Of a stretch of 52,656 nucleotides of DNA, positions 8,646 to 16,157 are shown piece after piece. The first letter of the stretch is position 1; the number at the start of each line of letters is the position of its first letter. A model generated the notes under the pieces. The model did no database searches and was not told the origin of the DNA. It saw only the letters and a program-made list of their open reading frames with translations. Location: NCBI GenBank assembly GCA_029820945.1, contig JALGUJ010000018.1, positions 1 through 52,656 of the forward strand, written 5' to 3'. The position numbers and the translations under genes are program-made. Origin of the DNA: Candidatus Zipacnadia bacterium. Its GTDB lineage: Bacteria > Armatimonadota > Zipacnadia > Zipacnadales > UBA5352.

Positions 8646-9530
8646 TCAATCCCAGCTCTCGGCCAGCCTCTGCGCCGTCGTGTACTCCGCCCCGCGCTCG
8701 CTGAGCAGGTCCATCAGCACGCCGAGTTGCTCCAGCGCGTAGTCGCCGCAGTTCTCCACCAGGAAGTAGTCGGGGACCACTGAGCCCTCGCCGTAGTGCA
8801 GCTCGGTGGGCATCTCGACGAACTCCCAGGGGTGGAAGTAGAAGCACAGCACGACGGGCTCGCCGCGCTCGCGCACGTAGCCGATGAAGCCTTGGATGTG
8901 CTCCATCAGCGCCTCGGCGCTCTCGGTGCGGAAGAGCGGCCACTGGTCGCGGTCGCGGCCGAACTCATCCGTGGACTCGATGCTCATGTCGGCGAAGATG
9001 GGGATCTCCAGGATCGAGAGGTCGCCGACCTGGGTCCAGTCGTCGCGGGACGGGTGGTAGGGCGCGAGGCGCTCCTGGTAGTAGAAGAGGGGGTAGGACG
9101 CGTCGGCGACGTAGCCGAGCTCCTCGAGGGCGTTGAGCATGGCGGTGCTGCCCCACAGGCGCGGGGCGCGGAAGGAGACCGGCCGGCGGCCGAGGCTCTC
9201 GGCCACCCAGTCGGTGGCGACCTTGAGCCGCAGCGGCACCTCCTCGGGCAGCAGCGGCTTCACGCCAGGGATCTCGAAGATCGGGTCGCCGACCGTCTCG
9301 TGGTAGAGCGAATGGCAGCCGACCTCGTGGCCGGCCTCGTCCACGGAGCGGACGATCTCCGGGAAGCAGCTCGCGGCGTCTCCGGTGAAGAAGAAGGTGG
9401 CGGTGGCGTCGCGCTCATCGAGCAGCTCCAGGAGCCTCGGTGTTCCCTGCTGGATGCCCTCGTAGTAGGGCGACCAGCTTCCGACGTCGGTCTCCATGTC
9501 AAAGCCGAGAACGACAATGATGTCGGCCAT
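8646..9530 (-). CDS. polysaccharide deacetylase family protein (CE4/NodB fold)
   Basis: A 294-residue NodB-homology deacetylase without a signal peptide. The first motif, LGFDMETDVGSW, places the catalytic-base aspartate and its neighbours at D11-M-E-T-D15, as in the PuuE/PgdA-like subgroup rather than the classical TFDDG. The metal-binding His pair is H73-S-L-Y-H77. FRAPRLWG (about 120) is the third family motif, and VVLCFYFHPWEF near 235 is the fourth. Members remove N- or O-acetyl groups from sugars or act as cyclic-imide hydrolases; the intracellular location suggests a small imported substrate. GGAGG lies 11 bases before the ATG. Confidence 0.9.
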   Translation of the reverse strand: MADIIVVLGFDMETDVGSWSPYYEGIQQGTPRLLELLDERDATATFFFTGDAASCFPEIVRSVDEAGHEVGCHSLYHETVGDPIFEIPGVKPLLPEEVPLRLKVATDWVAESLGRRPVSFRAPRLWGSTAMLNALEELGYVADASYPLFYYQERLAPYHPSRDDWTQVGDLSILEIPIFADMSIESTDEFGRDRDQWPLFRTESAEALMEHIQGFIGYVRERGEPVVLCFYFHPWEFVEMPTELHYGEGSVVPDYFLVENCGDYALEQLGVLMDLLSERGAEYTTAQRLAESWD

Positions 9531-9622
9531 GTTGAGGGTCGCCTCCGTTGTCGCCTGCTATGTGTCGTTTGGCCGGCCGCTTGCGGGCCGGCTTCGGCGC
9601 GAGCAAACGAGCCTCGCGCCTC

Positions 9623-9656
9623 AGGCAGCCCCTCCGGCCGTCTTGGGGCGCTGCCT
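9623..9656 (-). terminator. stem-loop downstream of the GH29 remnant
   Basis: AGGCAGC (9623-9629) pairs with GCTGCCT (9650-9656), extended inward by CCC/GGG with one bulged base. A second hairpin at 9572-9592 (GCCGGCC / GGCCGGC) lies 30 bases further along in the direction of transcription. Together they look like the terminator of the minus-strand gene ending at 9662. No T-run is present. Confidence 0.4.
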
Positions 9657-9661
9657 GCGCC

Positions 9662-10126
9662 TCAGTCCACCGGCACGAGCCGCACCTCCGCGAGCGTGCA
9701 GTCCGACGCCCCGCCGAGGTCGTCCAGGGCGATGGTCAGGGACCGGCGGCCGGCCTGCGGGAAGGTGACGGTGCCGAGCGAGGTCGGCCATGACGTCATG
9801 GCCGAGGGCGTGGCGTCCACGATGTCGTACTCGGAGCAGGGCGAGTCGAACATCGCGAAGCCGTCGTGGTGCTTGGCGGTGATGACGAGGCACTTCATCC
9901 CGGCGCGCTCAGCCAGCGAGACCCACTGCTCGGCGTCGAACTCGACCGGGTTGAAGCGCCCCGCGAGCCGCTCGTACTCCTCGACGGGAATCCGGGCGTT
10001 GTACATGATCCACTCACCGAGTGAGGGGATGAACTCGCCCTTCCAGCGGCCGGCGGCCACTGCGTAGATGCCCCAGTGGATGAACATGCCGAACCGCGCC
10101 TCGCGCCACCATTGCATGTCGGGCAT
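9662..10126 (-). pseudogene. internally deleted GH29 alpha-L-fucosidase (N and C termini fused in frame)
   Basis: The reading frame is intact for 154 residues, but GH29 fucosidases are about 430-450. Residues 1-107 are the standard N terminus of the catalytic barrel ([18 protein letters not shown], then [17 protein letters not shown] and YDIVDATP). In the family the barrel continues here for another 250 residues to the catalytic Asp. Instead the sequence jumps to what looks like the last strand of the C-terminal beta domain ([18 protein letters not shown], ending AEVRLVPVD). The nucleophile and acid/base regions are absent, so the product cannot be an active fucosidase. The junction coincides with a 22-bp perfect palindrome. 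The RBS region upstream of 10126 is preserved. Either a genuine deletion or an assembly collapse could explain it. Confidence 0.75.
9784..9805. repeat. 22-bp perfect palindrome at the GH29 deletion junction
   Basis: Positions 9784-9805 are fully self-complementary: TCGGCCATGAC followed by its reverse complement, centred between 9794 and 9795. It encodes residues S-A-M-T-S-W-P of the remnant, just where the fucosidase alignment breaks. Confidence 0.85.
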
Positions 10127-10165
10127 ATCAGCTTCGCCTCTGTGGAGGGGTGAGTCTCCGGTTGC

Positions 10166-10207
10166 GAGTTACGAGTGTTGAGTTCTGAGTGTTGAGTTGT
10201 GAGTTTC
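10166..10207. repeat. heptanucleotide tandem repeat, six units (GAGTNNN)
   Basis: Six consecutive 7-base units read GAGTTAC, GAGTGTT, GAGTTCT, GAGTGTT, GAGTTGT, GAGTTTC. The block is distinctly A+T-richer than its surroundings. It lies in the 140-bp gap between the creatinase-like gene and the GH29 remnant, about 40 bases upstream of the remnant's start. It resembles short heptameric repeats seen between genes in other bacterial genomes; function unknown. Confidence 0.85.
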
Positions 10208-10266
10208 GGGCCAACGGCCATCGTCGGCGGCGGGATGCCCGCGCCCCCCTGGCGAGATGCTCGTCG

Positions 10267-11433
10267 CTACAGCTCGATGACCTCCAGGAACCTATTGGAC
10301 ATCATCTCAACGCCCTCAGCGGTCACGACCACGCCGTCCTCCCAGCGCAGGCCGTAGGCGCCCTCGCGATAGAGGAAGGTGTCCACCTGGTAGGTCATGT
10401 TCTCCTGCAGATCGTACTCCGAACTCGACTCCATCCAGGGCCGCTCGACCTCCATCAGGCCGATGGCGTGGCAGGGGCCGTAGAGCAGGCAGTCCGCGTA
10501 GCCCCTCTCCTCGAGGAACTGCTCGAACTTGATGACGACCTCGGCCGCGGGCACGCCGGCCCTCATCAGCTCCATCGTCTCGTAGTGCGCCTCGAGGCCG
10601 ACCTCGACGAGGTCGCGCATCTCGCCGGGCATGGTACCGATGCAGATGGGGCGCCCGACGGACGAGGAGTAGCCGCTGACCAGCGCGCCGATGTTGAGCT
10701 GGATCATCTCGCCCTCCTCGATGACCTTCGGGCTGGGGCGGCCGATGGCGTGGGTGGAGGCGTCGGCGGAGAGCACGTAGGTGGGATGGCCCTCGTACTC
10801 GGCGCCCTCGGCGTACATGGCGCCCTGGGCGATGCCCACCACCTGCTGCTCGGTCATGCCGGGCTCGATCTGCTCAAGCACCGCCTCGGTGGCGACCTCG
10901 CTGATGCGGAAGGCCTCGCGCATGCAGGCGAGCTCGTTCTCAGACTTGATCATGCGCATCTCGGTGAGGAGGTCGTCGGCCTTCACGACCTCGGCGTCGC
11001 CGGCGGCCTCGACAATGGCGTCGTAGATGGTCACGGGCAGGATCGACATGCCGGCGATGCCGATGCGCGAGACGTCACCGCCGCCGACGGCGTCGAAGAC
11101 GTCGGCGAAGGTGTCGAGCTCCATGCCGGGGTAGTCCGGCTCGGCGGACTCGCGGTACTGCAGAAGCTGCATGATGGTCGGGATGCGGCTGCGGCCCTGC
11201 GCGAAGGTGAGCGACTCGGGGCCGATCAGCAGGGCGGGGTCACCCTCGCGGCCGACGGCAACGCCGGCGGTCTCGAACAGGGGCCAGTAGTCCGAGAGAT
11301 AGCGTACGTTCGCCGGGTCCGCCTCATGGCCGTGGGTGACGACGACATCGAGGTCATGCTCGGCCATCTTCTCCTGCAGCGTCTGCCACCGCTGCTGGAA
11401 CTCCGAATCGGGAATGGTCGGTCCCTCTGCCAT
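10267..11433 (-). CDS. M24 family (creatinase/Xaa-Pro peptidase-like) protein lacking two metal ligands
   Basis: A 388-residue pita-bread-fold protein. The N-terminal domain (1-150) is of creatinase type (ANVRYLSDYWP near 40). The C-terminal domain carries the HAIGL histidine (about 338), the EVERPW glutamate and the final RWEDGVVVTAEG glutamate. In metal-dependent M24 peptidases the first two ligands are aspartates in a DxG(8)D-type motif. Here they are N247 (LNIGALVSGY) and S258, so a dinuclear metal site is unlikely. Bacterial creatinase, which hydrolyses creatine without metal, is the known precedent. GAGGAGG precedes the ATG by nine bases. A C-N hydrolase acting on a small amidine or amide is the best guess; creatine itself is unproven. 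Confidence 0.85.
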   Translation of the reverse strand: MAEGPTIPDSEFQQRWQTLQEKMAEHDLDVVVTHGHEADPANVRYLSDYWPLFETAGVAVGREGDPALLIGPESLTFAQGRSRIPTIMQLLQYRESAEPDYPGMELDTFADVFDAVGGGDVSRIGIAGMSILPVTIYDAIVEAAGDAEVVKADDLLTEMRMIKSENELACMREAFRISEVATEAVLEQIEPGMTEQQVVGIAQGAMYAEGAEYEGHPTYVLSADASTHAIGRPSPKVIEEGEMIQLNIGALVSGYSSSVGRPICIGTMPGEMRDLVEVGLEAHYETMELMRAGVPAAEVVIKFEQFLEERGYADCLLYGPCHAIGLMEVERPWMESSSEYDLQENMTYQVDTFLYREGAYGLRWEDGVVVTAEGVEMMSNRFLEVIEL

Positions 11434-11647
11434 TGCCTGAGTCCTCCTCGCATCTGGATCCAGCGCGCCGACCCCGCCGTGAGCCGGAGCCAGCCCGCGC
11501 CACTGCGCTGGCGGTCAGAGATCTGTGGCGTGCACATTCGCCGCCCGCAGCGGTTTGTCCTACATGCGGGCCGAACAGCGGGAGGTCAGCACCTCTCGGC
11601 GACGGCAACGGCGTGAGGATCCGCGCAAGTGGGGGCGGTAGCGGCGG

Positions 11648-12829
11648 CTAGCGCATCTCGCGCCAGGCGTCGATGAGCACGCGGACGCGGTCCATGGTCT
11701 CGTCGCTCTCGTCGCGGATGTTGTCCACGGGCGAGAGGATCAGGCCGGTGGGTCCCAGCTCGTCGAGGGCGCGGCGCACGGCGGCGCGAATCTCATGGGG
11801 CCGGCCCAGCTCGACGGTCACGAAGCCGTTGACGCCACCCCATAGGGCCATGCGGCCGCCCACGCGAGCGCGCATGGCGGCCATGTCGGTGCCCGCGCCC
11901 TGGACGGGATCGACGCCGATGACTGCGTCCACGCCGGCGTCGAGCAGGTGGCCGAGGATGCCGATGGTGCCGCTGGTGTTGATGTAGGCGAAGAGCGCGC
12001 CAGCGTCGTGGGCCATCTCCACCTCGCGCCGCAGGCCGGGGAGGATGAAGCGCTGAAACATGGGCGGCGACCAGAAGTCCGTGCCCTCGTACCAGCCGCG
12101 GCGCACGAACAGGTCCGGTCCCACCTCCAGCACCGCCCGCATGCGCGCCGCGTTCCACTCGTGGATGATCTCGCCCAGCTCCTCCACCATGGCCGGGCGG
12201 TCGAGCGCGTGGAAGATCAGCTCCTGCTGGCCGCACAGCCAGGCGCCGGCCTCCAGCCCCACGCCCATGCCCCCGCTGAGCAGCAGGCCCAGCTCCTCAG
12301 CGAGACGCCTGGCATCCTCGGCGGCCGTCCGGAATGCGGCCACGTCATCCGGGTGCGGCGGCGCGAGCAGGTGGCGCAGCGCCGCCAGGTCCTCGGGCTC
12401 CCCGACGGGGAACCTGCGGGCGCGCGGGATCAGGTAGTCGTCCATGAGGGGCACGTGGCCGGGGTAGGGCCAGTCCTCGGTCTCGAGCACCTCGGTCTTC
12501 AGCTCGCCGGCGGGCGTTGCGTAGCGCTTGTGCAGCACGTCGGGCGCATCCGAGCGCGCCTCTCGCCACTGCGTGACCTCCACGTCCTGGGGGTAGCGGA
12601 TGTCGATGCCGGGCAGGTCGCGGTGCTCGGGGTTGCGCGCCGACGCCCACGAGGCTGTGGCGACCACCGGGTCCAGGCCCATCTGGACCTGCCTGCGAAC
12701 GAACTCCTCGTCGCTGTCGCAGCGCGCGCGCAGGGCGGCGAAGATCATGAAGCTGCACGGGACGTAGTCCACGTCATCGCACCGCAGCGCCGCCAGCATC
12801 CGCTCGCGGCTGCTCCATGTCCCGGCCAC
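11648..12829 (-). CDS. uroporphyrinogen decarboxylase (URO-D) family protein
   Basis: A 393-residue TIM-barrel protein of the URO-D/corrinoid-methyltransferase superfamily. Characteristic stretches are RERMLAALRCDDVDYVP at the N terminus, GLEAGAWLCGQQELIFH (about 190-206), MFQRFILPGLRREVEMAH (about 250) and GGVNGFVTVELGRPHEIRAAV. The ending, GLILSPVDNIRDESDET, is typical of the non-haem branch. Such proteins are common beside sugar catabolic genes in Armatimonadota- and Lentisphaerae-like genomes and are not true HemE enzymes; the reaction is unknown. A GTG at 12829 has GGAGGTG six bases upstream and is preferred. The ATG at 12835 sits directly on that site. The M24 gene follows 214 bases downstream. 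Confidence 0.87.
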   Translation of the reverse strand: MAGTWSSRERMLAALRCDDVDYVPCSFMIFAALRARCDSDEEFVRRQVQMGLDPVVATASWASARNPEHRDLPGIDIRYPQDVEVTQWREARSDAPDVLHKRYATPAGELKTEVLETEDWPYPGHVPLMDDYLIPRARRFPVGEPEDLAALRHLLAPPHPDDVAAFRTAAEDARRLAEELGLLLSGGMGVGLEAGAWLCGQQELIFHALDRPAMVEELGEIIHEWNAARMRAVLEVGPDLFVRRGWYEGTDFWSPPMFQRFILPGLRREVEMAHDAGALFAYINTSGTIGILGHLLDAGVDAVIGVDPVQGAGTDMAAMRARVGGRMALWGGVNGFVTVELGRPHEIRAAVRRALDELGPTGLILSPVDNIRDESDETMDRVRVLIDAWREMR

Positions 12830-12981
12830 GGCCATCACCTCCGCGGGTCGGCGTGCATGCCGCTCAGTTCGACGGCGCCGCGGCTTCACCTTGGGCGACG
12901 CGGAGCAGGGCGAGGTCGGCTCGCCGGCGAATGCAGCGGGGTCGCATCGCCGACCACACACGTGACGAGGTGCTGCCGGAG

Positions 12982-13260
12982 ATGATGGGGCTCATGCTCT
13001 CGCCGGGGGCGCTGATGGGTGCATGCTCGATGACGGTCGGCTCACCGCTGACGGCGCTCGAGCGGGCGGAGCTGGTGTTCACGCGCAGCACCGACGCATG
13101 GTGGCCCGACCGCGAGTGGGAGACGCTCCCGGCGGAGATCGAGGGCGACGTGGTACGCGCCGAGCTGCCCGACGACGCGGCGGTGTGCTACCTGAACGTG
13201 ATCGAGGAGCGCGGGCTGGTCGTGAGCGGCGAGCACGAGGTCATCGCGGATGATGGGTGA
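12982..13260 (+). pseudogene. C-terminal fragment of an esterase-like gene
   Basis: A plus-strand frame of 92 codons from the ATG at 12982. Its last 70 residues (LTALERAELVFTRSTDAWW onward, with ERGLVVSGEHEVI at the end) have biased, protein-like composition. They resemble the C-terminal beta region that follows the alpha/beta-hydrolase domain in some secreted esterases of planctomycete-like bacteria. No catalytic domain precedes it: upstream in frame is low-complexity, Arg-rich sequence. It lies alone on the plus strand between two minus-strand genes. I read it as the tail of a deleted gene; a small expressed protein is the alternative. Homology is from recollection of sequence style, not a search. 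Confidence 0.45.
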
Positions 13261-13553
13261 CGCCGGGAGTGCCCCACGGCGTTGGGCCTGGACACGCCCG
13301 ACCTCCTCAAAGACACGGCAACGGCGGACGGGCCTGGAGGCGCGGGAGATCGCAGGGGATCCTCGGTTGCGGGGTTTGCTGCGCAAACGCCCGTCCCACG
13401 GGAGATGCGACGCGACAGCGCACCGAACCACGGGCCAACGGCCGCGGGGCCGCCCTTCCGGGCCAGACGGCCCACGGGCGCGTCGTCGTCGGGAGGTCGG
13501 CGGTGCCACCGCCGCCGCCCCCCCGCGCGGCGCTGGTACTGCGATTCGGGCCG
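13261..13553. other. intergenic spacer, 293 bp, GC-rich short hairpins
   Basis: Nothing coding is supported. It contains a short hairpin at 13460-13473 (GGGCC, loop AGAC, GGCCC), placed where it could terminate the fragment gene to the left and the minus-strand alpha-mannosidase gene to the right. The 12-mer GGGCCAACGGCC at 13432 recurs at 10208. Confidence 0.5.
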
Positions 13554-16151
13554 CTACGCGGGTGCCAGCGCGACCGTCGCGATCTGCCAGGGGCCGAGCG
13601 GCAGCTCCACGGACGGCCCCTCGACCGCCGGCGGCGGCTCGTCGAGAGCCTCACCGTTGAGGTCCACCAGGAACGCGTCGGCGACATCGAAGGGGAGCGT
13701 CAGGCGCGGGCGGGCGCCCTCGCCGGAGGTGTCGAAGACGCGCATGAGCACCCCCTCGCCGTCGCGGTAGCAGGCTGAGAGCGCGACGTGGTCGGGCTCA
13801 ACGGCGAGCAGGCTGCCGTGCGGGGGCAGGTCGCCCGATCCGAGGGGGCGCGTCTGCAAGACCGCCGTGCGCAGGTCCTCGGAGAGCTGCCAGAGACGCG
13901 CGTCGCGCCAGCCGCCCTCGTGGGGGACGAGGCTGAAGGTGAACCGGTGCCGGCCCTCGCCGCGCATCTGGCGATTGACGCTCTCCTCCCACTCCGCGTA
14001 GGGCTCGCGCACCGAGTTGACCAGGATGTGTGCGAGGGTGTTGCGGTCCCGGTCGAAGATGAAGTAGCGATCGCCATCGTGGGAGATGTAGGCCATCGAG
14101 CGGCCGTCGCCGACCCAGTCCACGAAGCTGCGGGCGATGAACATGCCCTCGCGCGTGCGCTCGATGCCGACGTAGGGCTCCTCGTCGAGGGGCTTGTCCT
14201 CGACGCAGAAGGGCATGTCGCCGGCGAGTGCACCTTCGCCGGGGTAGGGCAGGTGGGTGGCGAGGAAGCCGCCGCGGCCGTCCCACTCGACCTGCAGCGA
14301 CAGCTCCACGCGGCGCCCGCCGCGGTAGAGCCGGGCCTCGAGTGAGGCGGGGCAGGGGCCGATCGCGCCCTCGGAGCGGAAGGCCCAGCGGAGCGGCCCG
14401 GCCTCCGTCACCAGCCAGCGGTCCCAGACGGCGTCAGTGCGGCCGAGGATCGGCCCCACGTGCAGCCGGGCCGTCGTGTCCACGTCGTAGATGCGCGGGT
14501 GGCCGAAGGGCGTCTCGTCGGGCGCCGCCCACTCCGCGCCGGCCTCGTGGTCCTCGATGCGCATGAGCCGGCCGCGGTCGAAGTGCAGACTCAGGAGCCC
14601 GTTGCTGATCCTCTCGACCTCGTCGAAGGGTGGCGCGGGGTCTTCGGCGGATCGGGCGCGTTCGGAGCGCAGCACCGTCCAGCCGCCGGCGGGCAGGCGC
14701 ACCCGGGCCAGCGCGTCGATCTCCCAGGTTGTGTCGGCGTGGCGCAGGTGGCGCAGGACCTGGAAGGGGACCTCGCGCCCCTGGCCATCGAGCAGTCGCA
14801 GCGGCGCCGGCAGGCCGCCGTCCTCGCCGCGCACGAAGGTCACACGGACGGGCACCGTGGCCTCCCGCTCGCGGGGCAGCGGGTTGACCAGCACCTGCAG
14901 CGCATCGTCGCCGCAATCGACCCTCGCCGCCAGCGTGGCGAGCGCGTCCTGCTGGTGGCGCCGCGCGCGGGTGAGTGTGCTCCGCGCGAGATCATGCAGC
15001 TCGTCGAAGTCGTCCTGGAAGAGCCACTGCGTGGCGTGCGCGGAGAAGGTGAGCGTGTCGCGCCACAGCTCGCCGAACTCCTTGAGACCCTCCGGGGTCT
15101 CCGGTCCCTGCCCACCAAGGAGCGCATGCAACGTCTCGGCCACGCCGATCTCGCGGGCGCAGTCGGCGCGCAGCTTCCAGAGGCCCTTCGAGCCGCCCCA
15201 TGCGGCGTTGTAGGCGACATCGCAGGGGTCGAGCGTGCCCGCGACCACCGGCAGGTCCTCGCGCTCGAGGCGCTTGAAGGCCTCCGGCGGCGTTGCGAAG
15301 CGCATCGACGAGGTCTCGCGGCGGTTCCACTCGCGGATGAGCCCGGGCAGGTCGAGAGGCTCGTCGGTGAGCACGTGCGTGCGCAGCGGCCGGGCGTCGT
15401 CGGAGCCGCGGTTGAGCCAGAGGACGGCGGTGGGGGAGTGCTCGCGCTTGTATGCCAGCGCCTCGTGCCACCAGCAGCGCACGACCTCATCCCAGCGCTC
15501 GCGGTAGTCGTCGGGCGCGAGCTCTTTGCGGTTCAGGCCGCCGTAGCAGCCGCGCGCGGCGAGCACGCGCGTGCCGTCGATGCCCTCCCAGACGAACTGG
15601 TGCGGCAGGCCCCTGGCGTTGAGCGCCTCCTCGGGCCGCCAGAACTGCAGGTAGCGGTATCCCGCGAGTGCGAGAAGCTGCGGGAGCTGCGGGTGGCCGA
15701 CCGCGACGTCCACGATGTCGGAGTGCACGGTCAGCTCGGCCTCGGGGAAGAGCCGGCGCCACTCGCGCCGGCCCAGGACCATGCCCCGCACGAACAGCTC
15801 GCCGGGAACGTGGTTGATGCGCAGGTTGGCGTAGCCGCCGCAGACCGCGATGCGGCCCTGGGCGATGCGCCGGCGCAGCTCCTCGCGGCGCTGCGGCCGG
15901 GCCTCCAGGAAGCTCGCGATCTGAGTGCGGTAGCAGTCGGTGTACCAGCGGTAGGCCTCGGGGGCGGCCGGGTCGATGCCCGCCTCGTCCTGGGCGCGCA
16001 TGATGTCGAGGACCCCGTCGATGACCAGCGTGTAGCGCAGCTCGTGCCAGCGCCTGGAGTGCGTCCAGGCCCAGTCGGAGTGGCTGTAGGGGACGACCAG
16101 GACCTCATGGCCGCCGAGCGCACTGCGGACCTCGTCCAATGTCTCGCCCAT
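13554..16151 (-). CDS. GH38 alpha-mannosidase-like protein
   Basis: An 865-residue cytoplasmic protein with GH38 architecture: N-terminal alpha/beta barrel (1-300), helical middle domain (300-400) and C-terminal beta-sandwiches (430-865). The zinc His/Asp pair typical of the N terminus is seen in PYSHSDWAWTHSRRW (H24, D26). The segment expected to carry the catalytic aspartate, usually PDxFGH, reads HSDIVDVAVGHPQLPQLL (143-160). The aspartate at 148 is displaced by one residue relative to the usual position, so activity should not be assumed. ATG at 16151 follows the sialidase-esterase stop by only six bases, and its RBS (GGAGAGAGG) lies inside that gene. The two are surely co-transcribed. 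Release of mannose from imported glycan is the likely role. Confidence 0.85.
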   Translation of the reverse strand: MGETLDEVRSALGGHEVLVVPYSHSDWAWTHSRRWHELRYTLVIDGVLDIMRAQDEAGIDPAAPEAYRWYTDCYRTQIASFLEARPQRREELRRRIAQGRIAVCGGYANLRINHVPGELFVRGMVLGRREWRRLFPEAELTVHSDIVDVAVGHPQLPQLLALAGYRYLQFWRPEEALNARGLPHQFVWEGIDGTRVLAARGCYGGLNRKELAPDDYRERWDEVVRCWWHEALAYKREHSPTAVLWLNRGSDDARPLRTHVLTDEPLDLPGLIREWNRRETSSMRFATPPEAFKRLEREDLPVVAGTLDPCDVAYNAAWGGSKGLWKLRADCAREIGVAETLHALLGGQGPETPEGLKEFGELWRDTLTFSAHATQWLFQDDFDELHDLARSTLTRARRHQQDALATLAARVDCGDDALQVLVNPLPREREATVPVRVTFVRGEDGGLPAPLRLLDGQGREVPFQVLRHLRHADTTWEIDALARVRLPAGGWTVLRSERARSAEDPAPPFDEVERISNGLLSLHFDRGRLMRIEDHEAGAEWAAPDETPFGHPRIYDVDTTARLHVGPILGRTDAVWDRWLVTEAGPLRWAFRSEGAIGPCPASLEARLYRGGRRVELSLQVEWDGRGGFLATHLPYPGEGALAGDMPFCVEDKPLDEEPYVGIERTREGMFIARSFVDWVGDGRSMAYISHDGDRYFIFDRDRNTLAHILVNSVREPYAEWEESVNRQMRGEGRHRFTFSLVPHEGGWRDARLWQLSEDLRTAVLQTRPLGSGDLPPHGSLLAVEPDHVALSACYRDGEGVLMRVFDTSGEGARPRLTLPFDVADAFLVDLNGEALDEPPPAVEGPSVELPLGPWQIATVALAPA

Positions 16152-16157
16152 CTGGCG

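Noticed and set aside
10208..13443. The 12-mer GGGCCAACGGCC shared by 10208-10219 and 13432-13443 as a dispersed repeat
   Set aside because: Flanking sequences do not align beyond the 12 bases, and such GC-rich 12-mers can recur by chance here.
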